Source: Lysobacteraceae bacterium NML95-0200 (GTDB lineage Bacteria > Pseudomonadota > Gammaproteobacteria > Xanthomonadales > Xanthomonadaceae). Taken from it: DNA of 64,000 nt. Positions 40,344 to 49,185 of the stretch are shown in pieces. A program made the translations under genes and the position numbers. Every line of letters begins with the position of its first letter. Within the stretch, counting starts at the first letter, position 1. Under the pieces are notes generated by a model. It was not told the DNA's origin, did no database searches, and was given only the letters and a program-made list of their open reading frames with translations. The DNA lies in NCBI GenBank assembly GCA_002798255.1, contig NWQQ01000012.1, forward strand, positions 1 through 64,000, written 5' to 3'.

Positions 40344-40580
40344 ATGAAACGCAAAACTTTGATTGTTCTGGGTCTTGGTGCGGTTTTCAGCCTGCTGGCA
40401 GGTCATGCACTGGCGCAGCAGACGCCGCAAAAACAAGACGACAAGCAGAACCAGGAACAAAAGAGCGAAGAGCAAAAGCGCGCTGAAGCCGAAGCGGCTG
40501 AAAAGCGTCGTGCCGAGCGCCGCGCCAACCGCAGCGGCGATGAGCGCGAAAAAGAAGAGGACGAGCGTCGCCCGCAATAA
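40344..40580 (+). CDS. Small exported Glu/Lys/Arg/Gln-rich protein
   Basis: The protein has 78 residues. Residues 1-24 form a clear signal peptide (KRKTLIVLGLGAVFSLLAGHALAQ) with a probable signal peptidase I site after ALA. The mature part of about 54 residues is almost entirely charged or polar (QQTPQKQDDK, then repeated E/K/R blocks such as AEKRRAERRANR) and is predicted to be a helix or disordered. GGGAG lies 7 nt before the ATG. No family is recognised. It is divergent from parE with a short shared upstream region, and could be a periplasmic low-complexity protein. Confidence 0.65.
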   Translation: MKRKTLIVLGLGAVFSLLAGHALAQQTPQKQDDKQNQEQKSEEQKRAEAEAAEKRRAERRANRSGDEREKEEDERRPQ

Positions 40581-40841
40581 GAGCCTGTTCAAGGTTTCTT
40601 CTTGGCGCCCGTTGCTTTCTTTGCAAAGGCGGCAGATGCAAGGCACAAAGCGTAGACGGGCTGGCTGCCCAGCGGGCATTTGCAACACGGCAGATGCCGC
40701 CTTTGCGGTGCAACCCATTGGGCAAGTGCACGCCGTGCACAGGTGCTTTGTTGCACACTCTTGTCAAGACAGCCAGTCTTGGCCGCGGCATGCGTCTTGC
40801 CCCTGCACATGGCGTGCACTTGCGGGTACCGAGATGAAGCC
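40581..40841. repeat. GC-rich intergenic stretch with several inverted repeats
   Basis: This sequence separates the small exported protein gene from the transposase remnant. It contains AAGGCGGCA and its complement TGCCGCCTT about 60 nt apart, a GTGCAC-GCC-GTGCAC dyad and AAGAC/GTCTT. A weak 76-codon minus-strand frame crosses it, but its Cys/Arg/Lys-rich product does not look like a folded protein. It could be a dispersed repeat unit or part of the IS boundary. Confidence 0.35.
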
Positions 40842-41791
40842 TTAGATGTAAAGTCCCGCCATTAACTGGCCCGGATTGGTTTTGAACAATTCAGGCTGGG
40901 AATCCCACTGTTTGCAGACGAATTCGTAGGGTGTCAGTCCCTTTAGCGTCTTGAGCCTGCGCGCGAAGTTGTAGGCGTCAATAAAGCTGGCCAGGTGCTG
41001 CTGTAGCTGTGCGTGGTCGTCGTAATGAAAGCGCTTGACGGTGGCCTCCTTGATGGTTCGGTTCATGCGCTCGACCTGCCCATTCGTCCAGGGATGCTTG
41101 ACCTGGGTCAGGCGATGTTCGACGCCATGTTCTTGGCACACCCGGGTGAAGATGTGCGCAAAGCTGTAGCGGTCACGGTTGCGATGGGTGAACTGGAGGC
41201 CGTTGTCAGTCAGTACCGTATGAATGTGGTAGGGCACGGTATCCATCAGCTTGCGCAGAAACTGCGCGGCTACCATCTTGGTGGCGCGGCCATGCAGTTC
41301 GGCAAAGGCAAACTTGGACGTTCTATCAATGGCCACAAAGAGGTACAGCTTGCCCTCGGCGGTATGCACCTCGGCGATATCGACATGGAAATAGCCGATG
41401 GGATAACGCTTGAAGTGTTTTGGGACGGGCTTGTCAGTCTCCGGCTCAGGCAGCCGGGAGTGCCATGGCGCTTCAGGCAGCGATGCAGGGAAGAGCGGGT
41501 CAGATGCGGGATAGTGGGCTGCAAGGCATACAGACAGTCATCCAGCGGCAGCAAGGTGTGCTTGCGAAAGGCGACGATGGCGGCCTCTTCCTCGATGGAT
41601 AGCACGGTCGAGCGCGGTTGCCTGGGCCCGGTGGGCAGGTCGGCCACCGAAGTGCGTTTCTTCCACTTGGCCACCGTCTTGGGATTGATGCCATAGCGCT
41701 TGGCGAGCGCTTTCAAGCTCTCTTGACTCTCTTGTATTGCCAGGCGGGTTGCCTCTGTCGTCGTCGCGCGTGCATGGAGTACCTGATCCAT
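40842..41791 (-). pseudogene. IS481-family transposase, frameshifted
   Basis: The N-terminal part (ALAKRYGINPKTVAKWKKR) is the helix-turn-helix of IS481 transposases. The C-terminal part is an rve/DDE integrase core (FHVDIAEVHTAEGKLYLFVAIDRTSKFAF, VLTDNGLQFT, HPWTNGQVERMNRTIKEATV) in another frame. The break is near 41455-41470, where HG-x-SRLPEPETDKP would be restored by one extra base, so a single-base deletion is the simplest cause. The catalytic Asp and Glu residues of the second frame are intact. Without a frameshift event the gene is inactive. Terminal inverted repeats could not be fixed by eye. Confidence 0.85.
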
Positions 41792-42015
41792 AGCGCTTCC
41801 TTCCATTCGGGGGATAAGATTGAACCATCAAAGTCTGGGATCAAACACCTGGGAATTACCAAAATTATTCAGTCACTCCAATGCCCTTCGTTATAAGAGC
41901 CATGCAAATAAAAAACAACCTCTTGTACGAGCATTGCAGAATGCAACATAGGATGTCCCAGCTTGCAAAAGAGGACAGCGCTTTGACTTGGTAATGAGCG
42001 GGGTATTAAAGGTGC

Positions 42016-43020
42016 TCAAAATCCCTTAGGGTTTGAATGTTGCCAGTGCCAATGATCTTCACACATGGTTTTGAGATCTCGCTCTGCTTTCCAGCCCAAG
42101 ATTTTTTCTGCAAAACTTGGGGCTGCATAACATTCGGCCACATCACCACTTCGGCGAGGTGCAATGGTATAGGGTATTTTTTTATTGCTTGCGGCTTCAA
42201 AGGCTTTTACCACTTCCAGTACACTATAGCCTTTACCTGTGCCAAGGTTTATTGCTAGGCATTGTGGGGAATTGATTGCTTCCAGGGCTTTCAGGTGTCC
42301 TTTGGCAAGGTCCACGACGTGAATATAATCTCGAACTCCAGTGCCGTCTGCTGTTGGGTAGTCTCCGCCCCAAACGTTCAGGAGTTCTCTGCGCCCTACG
42401 GCAACTTGGGCAACATAAGGCATCAGGTTGTTAGGAATGCCAAGCGGGTCTTCACCAATCAGGCCGCTTTCGTGGGCGCCGACAGGGTTGAAGTAGCGCA
42501 GTATTGTTATTTTCCAATCTGTATTCGCGCTCCAAAAATCCCGGAGCATCTCCTCAATGAACAGCTTGCTGCGTCCATATGGGTTAGTGGCTGACAGAGG
42601 GTGGGTCTCATCCAGGGGGAGCCTTTGAGGCTCTCCGTAAACAGTTGCGGATGAACTGAAAACAAGGTTCTTCACGGCACAGTTCTGCATGGCCATGAGC
42701 AGTCTGTGTGTGCCGATGAAGTTATTGTCGTAATAGGCCAGGGGCTTTTCGGAAGACTCGCCAACGGCTTTTAGCCCGGCAAAGTGAATGACTGCTTGGC
42801 AGTTGTACTTTTTTAGTGCTCTCTCAAGTTCATCCTGATTTCTTATGTCGCCTTTCTCCAGGAAAAGTTTTTTTTTCGTGATTTTTTCAACTCTGCTGAC
42901 TGCTTCCTGATGGCTATTGCAAAAATTGTCGAAAACAACAACTTCATGTCCTGCCATTAAAAGCTCAATGCAGGTATGAGAGCCGATGTATCCAGCGCCA
43001 CCCGTTACAAGAATGCTCAT
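42016..43020 (-). CDS. galE: UDP-glucose 4-epimerase
   Basis: This 334-residue short-chain dehydrogenase-type epimerase interconverts UDP-glucose and UDP-galactose, possibly also the N-acetyl forms. The NAD loop [13 protein letters not shown] is at the N-terminus; the catalytic Ser-Ser-Ser/Tyr-x3-Lys elements are FSSSATVYG and [23 protein letters not shown] is typical of GalE. Base composition is clearly poorer in G+C than the surrounding genes (sampled lines 37-50%), and the gene sits between an IS481 remnant and oxyR with no other sugar-nucleotide or glycan genes. Acquisition by transfer or survival of a lost polysaccharide cluster is likely. The ATG of MSILVTGG is preferred over a frame 12 codons longer. 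Confidence 0.94.
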   Translation of the reverse strand: MSILVTGGAGYIGSHTCIELLMAGHEVVVFDNFCNSHQEAVSRVEKITKKKLFLEKGDIRNQDELERALKKYNCQAVIHFAGLKAVGESSEKPLAYYDNNFIGTHRLLMAMQNCAVKNLVFSSSATVYGEPQRLPLDETHPLSATNPYGRSKLFIEEMLRDFWSANTDWKITILRYFNPVGAHESGLIGEDPLGIPNNLMPYVAQVAVGRRELLNVWGGDYPTADGTGVRDYIHVVDLAKGHLKALEAINSPQCLAINLGTGKGYSVLEVVKAFEAASNKKIPYTIAPRRSGDVAECYAAPSFAEKILGWKAERDLKTMCEDHWHWQHSNPKGF

Positions 43021-43211
43021 TGATAAACCTTGTGCAAATTCAAAGAAGCCGGGCAAGGTGATGCTGTTACCGGCTCACTAATAGATGGATGAGCATTGCC
43101 GCACTGCTAGCTCCGGCAATACTTCTGGAGCAAATATATATCGTTGACGGCTATCTGAGAAGAGAGCCTGTTTGTTTGATGTCTGAGGGCGTTATTGCTG
43201 GCTTTGGGCGT

Positions 43212-44111
43212 TCAGGCCAAAAGTCCTGTTGCAAGTGCGCGCAAGGTACTGGCGACCTGGTTCAGCAGGGGGGTGAGTGCGCTGCTGCGGCGCCAGATGA
43301 GGGCGATGCTGCGGGTGGGGGCTTGTCCCTGGAAGGGCAGCAGCTTGAGTTGTTCGGGCTGGGAGACGGGCGGGCGCACCGCCAGGGCGGGTAGCAGGGT
43401 GATGCCTGCGCCTGCGGCGACCATTTGCCGCAGGGTTTCCAGGCTGGTAGCGCGAAAGCCCGGTCTTTCCCTGGCGCCGGAGAGGCGGCAGACATCCAGC
43501 GCCTGCTCGCGCAGGCAGTGGCCGTCTTCGAGCAATAGCAGGTCGTGCCGCGCCAACTCGTCCAGGCTGACCCGGGTTTGTGCAGACAAGGGGCCGTTGT
43601 GATAGGTGGCAAGCCAGAACGGCTCGTCAAACAGCGGCGCTATATGCAGTTGCTCATCGTGTACCGGCAGGGCAATCAAGGTGGCGTCGATGCGGCCTTC
43701 GCGCAGTTGCGCCAGCAGGACATCGCTTTTTTCTTCCACCAATAAAAGCTCAAGCCGGGGCAGGGCGGCTTGCAGGGCGGGTACGGCATGCGGCAGAAAA
43801 TAGGGCGCGAGGGTGGGGAAGGCGCCCAGGCGCAGGCTGCCCGATTCCGGATCCTGGCTGCGGCGCGCCAGCTCGCGCATGGATTCGACTTCGGCAACGA
43901 TGCCGCGAGCGCGCTGGATGATTTCCTGCCCAACCGGGGTCAGCATCACCTTGCGCGGGGCGCGCTCGAATAATTGCACGCCCAGTTCTTCTTCCAGCTT
44001 TTTGATTTGTGTGGAAAGCGTAGGCTGGCTGACAAAACTGGCTTCGGCGGCCCGGCCAAAATGGCGGTGGTCGGCCAGGGCAATAAGGTATTTGAGGTCG
44101 CGCAGGTTCAT
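43212..44111 (-). CDS. oxyR: Hydrogen-peroxide sensor regulator OxyR
   Basis: This 299-residue LysR-type regulator has an N-terminal helix-turn-helix (FGRAAEASFVSQPTLSTQIKKLEEELG). Its two redox cysteines are at exactly the E. coli positions, C199 and C208 (GHCLREQALDVC). Oxidation to a disulfide by H2O2 activates transcription of defence genes. It is the third gene after ahpC and ahpF on the same strand, 64 nt after ahpF, so it may be co-transcribed with its targets; an OxyR-type operator lies before ahpC. Both cysteines and the flanking residues are intact, so the sensor should be functional. Confidence 0.95.
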   Translation of the reverse strand: MNLRDLKYLIALADHRHFGRAAEASFVSQPTLSTQIKKLEEELGVQLFERAPRKVMLTPVGQEIIQRARGIVAEVESMRELARRSQDPESGSLRLGAFPTLAPYFLPHAVPALQAALPRLELLLVEEKSDVLLAQLREGRIDATLIALPVHDEQLHIAPLFDEPFWLATYHNGPLSAQTRVSLDELARHDLLLLEDGHCLREQALDVCRLSGARERPGFRATSLETLRQMVAAGAGITLLPALAVRPPVSQPEQLKLLPFQGQAPTRSIALIWRRSSALTPLLNQVASTLRALATGLLA

Positions 44112-44175
44112 GGGAAAAACCGCGCCGCCTGACCTTGGCGATTTGGCTGGGGTCAGGCGGGCGGTGGGGGGAGGG

Positions 44176-45741
44176 TCAAGGATTGGGGGCTGATTCTCGA
44201 ATCAGGTGGTCAAAGGCCGAAAGCGAGGCGGTAGCGCCAGCGCCCATGGCGATGATGATTTGCTTGTAGGGCACGGTGGTGCAGTCACCGGCAGCAAACA
44301 CACCGGGCAGGTTGGTAGCGCCGCGCTCGTCGATGATGATTTCGCCGCGCGGGCTAAGCGCCATGCCGCTGTCTTTGAGCCATTCGCTATTGGGCAGCAG
44401 GCCAATCTGTACAAAGATGCCTTCCAGTTCGAGCCTGTGCTTTGCGCCGCTGCTGCGGTCTTGATAGCTCAAGCCGTGCACTTTGTCGGTGCCGAGCACT
44501 TCGGTGGTCAGCGCCTGGGTGATGATGGTGACGTTCGGCAGGCTGCGCAGTTTGGCTTGCAGTACCTGGTCGGCGCGCAGTTGTTCGCCAAATTCCAGCA
44601 GGGTGACGTGTGCCACGACACCGGCCAGGTCAATCGCGGCCTCTACGCCGGAGTTGCCGCCGCCAATCACGGCCACGCGCTTGCCCTTGAACAGCGGGCC
44701 ATCGCAGTGCGGACAGAACGCCACGCCCTTGGCCATGAATTGTTCTTCACCCGGCACTTCCATGCGCCGCCAGCGTGCGCCGGTGGCGAGGATGATGGAT
44801 TTGCCGCTGAGGGTGGCGCCGCTGGCGGTGGTGACTTTCCAGCCGCCTTCGACCTGTTCGAGCTTTTCGGCCCGTTGCAGGTTCATCACATCGACATCGT
44901 AGTCGGCCACATGGGCTTCCAGTGCGGCGGCGAGCTTGGGGCCTTCGGTTTCGCGCACCGAGATGAAATTTTCAATCGCCAGGGTATCCAGCACCTGGCC
45001 GCCGAAACGCTCGGCCAGCACGCCGGTGCGGATGCCCTTGCGGGCGGAATAGATGGCAGCTGCCGCACCGGCCGGGCCGCCGCCGATGACCAGTACATCG
45101 AACGGGGCTTTTTCGCTGATGGCGCGCGCTGCGCGTTCTTCCGCGCCGCTGTCGAGCTTGGCGATGAATTCGGCAATGCCCATCCGGCCCTGTGCAAACG
45201 GCTGGCCGTTCAGGAACACCTGCGGCACGGTCATGATTTGTCGGCGCTCGACTTCTTCGGGGAAGAACGCGCCGTCAATCGCGGTATGGCGGATGTTCGG
45301 GTTGAGCGCAGCCAGGGTGTTCAGCGCCTGCACCACGTCCGGGCAGTTCTGGCAGGACTGCGAAAAGAAGGTTTCAAAGTGGTATTGGCCTTCCAGCGCC
45401 TTGATTTGCGCGATGGTTTCCTCGTCCAGCTTGGGCGGATGCTGGCCGACATGCAGCAAGGCCAGTACCAGCGAGGTGAACTCGTGACCCAGCGGCAGGC
45501 CGGCAAACTCCACGCCGATATCGGCGTCCTTGCGGGTGATGCGGAAGCTGGGCTGGCGGCTGCTGGCTTGGCTTGCGGCTTCAAGGCTGATGCGCCCGTC
45601 ACCGGCCTCAACGATGTCATCGAGCAGGGCGCGCATCTGCTGGCTGGCTTCGCTCTCGTCCAGGCTGGCAAGTAGCGTCAGCGGCGCGCGCAGGTGGCCG
45701 AGATAGGTGGCGAGCTGGGTTTTGAGTTCGGTATCGAGCAT
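44176..45741 (-). CDS. ahpF: Alkyl hydroperoxide reductase subunit F
   Basis: This 521-residue flavoprotein passes electrons from NADH to AhpC. The N-terminal tandem thioredoxin-like domain has its CxxC in [12 protein letters not shown] (C130, C133). The C-terminal thioredoxin-reductase-like part has [12 protein letters not shown], the CPHCDGP redox centre (C343, C346) and the second loop [17 protein letters not shown]. All catalytic cysteines are present. It follows ahpC on the same strand across about 150 nt that hold a strong hairpin, an arrangement that could lower ahpF expression relative to ahpC. Confidence 0.97.
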   Translation of the reverse strand: MLDTELKTQLATYLGHLRAPLTLLASLDESEASQQMRALLDDIVEAGDGRISLEAASQASSRQPSFRITRKDADIGVEFAGLPLGHEFTSLVLALLHVGQHPPKLDEETIAQIKALEGQYHFETFFSQSCQNCPDVVQALNTLAALNPNIRHTAIDGAFFPEEVERRQIMTVPQVFLNGQPFAQGRMGIAEFIAKLDSGAEERAARAISEKAPFDVLVIGGGPAGAAAAIYSARKGIRTGVLAERFGGQVLDTLAIENFISVRETEGPKLAAALEAHVADYDVDVMNLQRAEKLEQVEGGWKVTTASGATLSGKSIILATGARWRRMEVPGEEQFMAKGVAFCPHCDGPLFKGKRVAVIGGGNSGVEAAIDLAGVVAHVTLLEFGEQLRADQVLQAKLRSLPNVTIITQALTTEVLGTDKVHGLSYQDRSSGAKHRLELEGIFVQIGLLPNSEWLKDSGMALSPRGEIIIDERGATNLPGVFAAGDCTTVPYKQIIIAMGAGATASLSAFDHLIRESAPNP

Positions 45742-45848
45742 GGGGAATTCCCGTCAGGACGAAATCCGGCACGCCGCGCCAGTGCGGCGCGCAATTGCCA
45801 GGGAGAAGAAAGAGGGCTGGGAGCAAGGCCACCGCGGCGACCTTGCCC

Positions 45849-45883
45849 CCAGTCCTCTCCCGAGGGGGGAGGGAGAGGGCTGG
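45849..45883 (-). other. ahpC-ahpF intercistronic hairpin
   Basis: CCAGTCCTCTCCC and GGGAGAGGGCTGG pair over 13 bp (one G-U) with a 9-nt loop. No T-tract follows on the minus strand, so partial attenuation or mRNA 3'-end protection of ahpC is more likely than full termination. Confidence 0.6.
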
Positions 45884-45894
45884 TAAGCGGGGGA

Positions 45895-46458
45895 TTAGAT
45901 TTTGCCGACCAAATCCAGCGACGGCTTCAGGGTCTTCTGGCCTTCCTTCCACTTGGCCGGGCAGACTTCGCCATCGTGGTTGGCGACGTACTGGGCTGCC
46001 TGCAACTTGCGCACGGTTTCGGCCACATCACGGGCGATGCTGTTGTCGTGCACTTCCATGGTCTTGATGACGCCTTCGGGGTTGATGATGAAGGTGCCGC
46101 GCAGCGCCAGGCCTTCTTCCGGAATCAGCACATCAAATGCCTTGGACAGCGCGTGGCTTGGGTCACCCACCAGAGCGAACTTGGCCTTGCCCACGGCAGA
46201 GGAAGTCTCGTGCCACACCTTGTGCGAGAAGTGCGTGTCGGTGGTGATGATGAACACCTGGGCGCCGGCCTTTTCAAATTCGGCGTAATTGTCGGCGGCA
46301 TCTTCAATTTCGGTCGGGCAGTTGAAGGTGAAGGCGGCCGGCATGAAAATCAGCACCGACCACTTGCCTTTCAGGTCAGCTTCGGTCACGGTAATGAATT
46401 CGCCATTTTTGAAGGCATTGGCCTTGAACGGCTGAACTTCGGTATTGATAAGCGACAT
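45895..46458 (-). CDS. ahpC: Alkyl hydroperoxide reductase subunit C (peroxiredoxin)
   Basis: This 187-residue typical 2-Cys peroxiredoxin scavenges H2O2 and organic peroxides and is recycled by AhpF. The peroxidatic cysteine is C47 in AAFTFNCPTE (the more common residue before it is Val, not Asn) and the resolving cysteine is C166 in GEVCPAKW; length and spacing match E. coli AhpC. AGGAG-like sequence precedes the ATG. Upstream lie a sigma70-like promoter and a four-part OxyR site, so peroxide induction is well supported by sequence. Confidence 0.97.
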   Translation of the reverse strand: MSLINTEVQPFKANAFKNGEFITVTEADLKGKWSVLIFMPAAFTFNCPTEIEDAADNYAEFEKAGAQVFIITTDTHFSHKVWHETSSAVGKAKFALVGDPSHALSKAFDVLIPEEGLALRGTFIINPEGVIKTMEVHDNSIARDVAETVRKLQAAQYVANHDGEVCPAKWKEGQKTLKPSLDLVGKI

Positions 46459-46513
46459 GGATAAGCTCCTTGGTGGTGAAAGAGGTGAAAGGCTTGGCCT
46501 TCCCGTGAGGCAA

Positions 46514-46542
46514 AGAATAGATGCTGCCTATTAATTTCACAA
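46514..46542 (-). promoter_or_regulatory. ahpC promoter
   Basis: On the minus strand TTGTGA (-35) and TATTCT (-10) are spaced by 17 nt. The -35 directly abuts the OxyR site, as at class I OxyR-activated promoters. Confidence 0.65.
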
Positions 46543-46579
46543 ATCAATTATTTTTATTTGATTGATAGTTTTCGTCTAT
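46543..46579 (-). promoter_or_regulatory. OxyR binding site upstream of ahpC
   Basis: Read on the minus strand the site is ATAG-N7-CTAT-N7-ATAA-N7-TGAT. This is the ATAG/CTAT four-element consensus for oxidised OxyR, with two perfect elements and two that differ at one or two positions; the 7-nt spacings are exact. Confidence 0.75.
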
Positions 46580-46650
46580 GAACTGGATTTGCGGCAGGAT
46601 TTCCGCGTTTCAGTCATCATGCGCGCCAGCCCAGATAACGGTAATGACCG

Positions 46651-47478
46651 ATGCAGATTGCCGAAATATTGCTAAAAGCCACGGCACAGATTAGCCGTGA
46701 AGATGCCGAGCATCTGTTGCTGCATGTACTGGGCAAGTCGCGCGGCTGGCTGTTCGCGCACGATAACGATGCACTGGACAGGCGGCTTGCCGAAAGCTTC
46801 GAGGCTCTGCTTGCGCGCCGGATGGCTGGCGAGCCGGTGGCCTATATCACCGGGCAGCGCGGTTTCTGGACGCTGAACCTGAATGTTTCCCCGGCCACCC
46901 TGATTCCGCGCCCGGAAACCGAGCTTTTGGTGGAGCTGGCACTGGCGCGCTGGCCGAGCGAGGCTGCATTGCAGGCGGCAGACCTTGGCACCGGCAGCGG
47001 CGCGATTGCGCTGGCGCTGGCCAGCGAGCGTCCGGCCGCGCAGATCATCGCCACCGATGCCAGTGCTGCCGCACTGGAGGTTGCCCGCCACAATGCACAA
47101 AGCCATGCCATCGGCAATGTCGACTTCCGCCACGGCTACTGGTATGCGCCCCTGGCGGGCGAGCGTTTTGACCTGATTCTCAGCAACCCGCCGTATATCG
47201 AAGCGGATGATGCACATCTGGCGCAGGGCGATTTGCGTTTTGAACCGCGCACGGCACTGGCATCAGGGGCGGATGGTCTGCATGACCTGCGCCATATCGT
47301 GGCCTTGGCACCGGAGCATCTCAATGCCGGTGGCTGGCTGCTGCTGGAGCACGGCTGGCAGCAGGGCGCGGCCGTGCGCAGCTTGCTGGCTGCGGCCGGT
47401 TTCAGTGAGGTGTCCACGGCGCAGGATTTGGAACAGCGTGAACGGGTGAGTTTTGGGAGATGGGCGGGGAAGCAGTAA
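46651..47478 (+). CDS. prmC: Peptide chain release factor N5-glutamine methyltransferase
   Basis: This 275-residue SAM-dependent enzyme methylates the Gln of the GGQ motif in release factors RF1 and RF2. It has an N-terminal helical substrate domain ([26 protein letters not shown]) and linker [12 protein letters not shown]. The methyltransferase core follows, with the SAM loop [15 protein letters not shown] and the catalytic NPPY at residues 179-182. prfA is not adjacent here. It reads away from the ahpC promoter region, and proline iminopeptidase follows 30 nt later. Confidence 0.95.
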   Translation: MQIAEILLKATAQISREDAEHLLLHVLGKSRGWLFAHDNDALDRRLAESFEALLARRMAGEPVAYITGQRGFWTLNLNVSPATLIPRPETELLVELALARWPSEAALQAADLGTGSGAIALALASERPAAQIIATDASAAALEVARHNAQSHAIGNVDFRHGYWYAPLAGERFDLILSNPPYIEADDAHLAQGDLRFEPRTALASGADGLHDLRHIVALAPEHLNAGGWLLLEHGWQQGAAVRSLLAAAGFSEVSTAQDLEQRERVSFGRWAGKQ

Positions 47479-47508
47479 AATCCGCGTTTTTCTGCCCGGA
47501 GTTGTGTC

Positions 47509-48453
47509 ATGCGAACGCTGTACCCCGCCATCGAACCCTATCAAACCGGCAGCTTGCAGGTGGATGAGCGCCACACCTTGTATTGGGAGCAATGCGGCAA
47601 TCCCGAGGGCAAGCCGGTAGTGATGCTGCATGGCGGCCCTGGTGGCGGCTGCAATGCGGCGATGCGTCGCTTCCACAACCCGGACAAATACCGCATCGTG
47701 CTGTTTGACCAGCGCGGCGCCGGACGCAGCACCCCGCATGCCGATTTGCAGGACAACACCACCTGGGATTTGGTGGCCGATATCGAGCGCCTGCGCACGC
47801 ATCTGGGCATCGACAAATGGCAGGTGTTCGGCGGCTCCTGGGGCTCGACCCTGGCGCTGGCCTATGCACAGAAGCATCCCGGGCGCGTTACCGAACTGGT
47901 GCTGCGCGGCATCTTCATGCTGCGCCGCTGGGAGCTTGAATGGTTCTATCAGGAAGGCGCATCGCGCCTGTTCCCCGACCAGTTCGAGCCTTACCGCGAT
48001 TACATCCCGGAAGCCGAACGCGGCGACCTGATGGCGGCCTATCACAAACGCCTGACCTCGGATGACGAGGCCACCCGGCTGGAAGCGGCGCGCCGCTGGA
48101 GCATCTGGGAAGGCGGCACCAGCTATCTCCAGGTGCCGGATGATTACGCCAGCAGCCATGGCGATGCTCATTTCGCATTGGCCTTTGCCCGCATCGAAAA
48201 CCATTACTTCGTAAACAAGGGTTTCTTTGAGTGCGACGACCAACTGCTGCGCGATGCCCATCGCATTGCCGATATTCCCGGTGTCATCGTGCATGGCCGC
48301 TATGACGTGGTTTGCCCGGTGGCCAATGCCTGGGACTTGCACAAAGCCTGGCCGAAGGCACAGCTCACCATCACCCCGACTTCCGGCCACTCGGCGTTTG
48401 AAGCAGAAAACATCGACGCCCTGGTGCGCGCCACCGACCAATTTGCCACTTGA
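47509..48453 (+). CDS. pip: Proline iminopeptidase
   Basis: This 314-residue alpha/beta hydrolase (S33 family) releases N-terminal proline. The oxyanion motif MLHGGPGGGCN, the nucleophile elbow GGSWGS with Ser110, the acidic residue region VIVHGRYDVVCP and the histidine in TSGHSAFE give a complete catalytic set. The family-specific cap (RRWELEWFYQEGASRLFPDQFEPYRDYIP) is present. The length matches the Xanthomonas/Neisseria-type enzyme. It lies 30 nt after prmC and 15 nt before a phnA-like gene, so the three may be co-transcribed up to the strong terminator. Confidence 0.95.
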   Translation: MRTLYPAIEPYQTGSLQVDERHTLYWEQCGNPEGKPVVMLHGGPGGGCNAAMRRFHNPDKYRIVLFDQRGAGRSTPHADLQDNTTWDLVADIERLRTHLGIDKWQVFGGSWGSTLALAYAQKHPGRVTELVLRGIFMLRRWELEWFYQEGASRLFPDQFEPYRDYIPEAERGDLMAAYHKRLTSDDEATRLEAARRWSIWEGGTSYLQVPDDYASSHGDAHFALAFARIENHYFVNKGFFECDDQLLRDAHRIADIPGVIVHGRYDVVCPVANAWDLHKAWPKAQLTITPTSGHSAFEAENIDALVRATDQFAT

Positions 48454-48468
48454 ACCCAAGGAGAAACC

Positions 48469-48711
48469 ATGAGCGATTACGATAGCGACGAAGACGAAAT
48501 CATCGTCAAAGACAGCAATGGCACCCGCCTTCAAGACGGCGACAGCGTGACCCTTATCAAAGACCTGAAGGTCAAGGGCACCTCGGTGACGCTCAAGCGC
48601 GGCACCCTGTGCAAGAACATCCGCCTCACCGATGACGAAGACCTTATCGAGTGCAATGTGGAAAAGGTCAAAGGCCTGGTGCTGCGCACCGAGTTTTTGA
48701 AGAAAGCCTGA
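48469..48711 (+). CDS. PhnA/YjdM C-terminal-domain protein, short form
   Basis: This 80-residue protein matches the C-terminal PhnA domain (ELIVKD-type start, here EIIVKDSNGTRLQDGDSVTLIKDLKVKG; then LKRGTLCKNIRL and VLRTEFLKKA). E. coli YjdM is about 111 residues and carries an N-terminal four-cysteine zinc ribbon. Here that ribbon is missing and is replaced by a short acidic leader (SDYDSDEDE). The open frame does not extend upstream into lost ribbon sequence, because pip ends 15 nt before. Function is unknown; the phosphonate name is historical. AAGGAG lies 7 nt before the ATG. Confidence 0.88.
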   Translation: MSDYDSDEDEIIVKDSNGTRLQDGDSVTLIKDLKVKGTSVTLKRGTLCKNIRLTDDEDLIECNVEKVKGLVLRTEFLKKA

Positions 48712-48727
48712 AACAGCACGAACCCCT

Positions 48728-48771
48728 TGCAAACAAAAACCCGCCAGCGCATGTGGCGGGTTTTGTTTGCC
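48728..48771. terminator. Bidirectional terminator between phnA-like and arsC
   Basis: An 11-bp perfect stem AAAACCCGCCA/TGGCGGGTTTT with a 7-nt loop is extended outward by GCAAACA/TGTTTGC with one bulged base. A-runs and T-runs allow use from both sides. Confidence 0.92.
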
Positions 48772-48789
48772 GATTAGTGTGCGAGCAGC

Positions 48790-49131
48790 TTAAAGAATCT
48801 CCAGCACGCGCTCGGGGGGGCGGCCGATGACGGCTTTGTCGCCGTTTTCAAAAATCGGGCGCTCAATCAGGATGGGGGCTGCCAGCATCGCATTGATGAT
48901 GGCTTCATCGTCCAGTGCGGGGTTGTCCAGGCCTTGTGCCTTGTAGGCGTCCTCGCCGCTGCGCAGCAATTGGCGGGGACTCATGCCCAGTTTGCCCAGC
49001 AGGGCGCGCAGGGTATCGGCATCGGGCGGGGTGTCGAGGTAAGCCACCAGTTCCGGCTCGATGCCGCGCTCGCGCAGTAGCGCCAGTGCCTGCCGGGATT
49101 TCGAGCAACGCGGGTTATGGTAGTAGCGCAT
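48790..49131 (-). CDS. arsC: Arsenate reductase (glutaredoxin type)
   Basis: This 113-residue ArsC-fold protein has the active-site cysteine at C9 in YHNPRCSKSR, followed by the conserved LIERPIFENGDKAVIGRPPERVLEIL with the Arg residues that bind oxyanion in R773-type ArsC. It reduces arsenate with glutathione and glutaredoxin. No arsB, arsR or arsH gene adjoins, so a housekeeping role is as likely as arsenic resistance. It lies downstream of infA on the same strand with about 55 nt between, where an imperfect hairpin with a short T-run is visible. Confidence 0.9.
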   Translation of the reverse strand: MRYYHNPRCSKSRQALALLRERGIEPELVAYLDTPPDADTLRALLGKLGMSPRQLLRSGEDAYKAQGLDNPALDDEAIINAMLAAPILIERPIFENGDKAVIGRPPERVLEIL

Positions 49132-49185
49132 GGCGTGTTTTCTTCAAAAGCGCCGCAGCAGGTGATGGCCGGGATAAACCGGCGC

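Noticed and set aside
40589-40819. 76-codon minus-strand frame, rich in Cys, Lys, Arg and Ala
   Set aside because: Composition does not look like a folded protein, several inverted repeats cross it, and no clear ribosome site or neighbouring partner supports translation.
41807-42015. Terminal inverted repeat of the IS481-type element
   Set aside because: Candidate ends share only scattered matches, such as a GATG at similar distance, which is too weak to set the element boundaries.
43021-43211. Possible gene between galE and oxyR, including a frame starting at 43089
   Set aside because: The frame runs into the antisense of oxyR, and only its first 40 or so codons are independent. No family resemblance was seen; the stretch is treated as intergenic.
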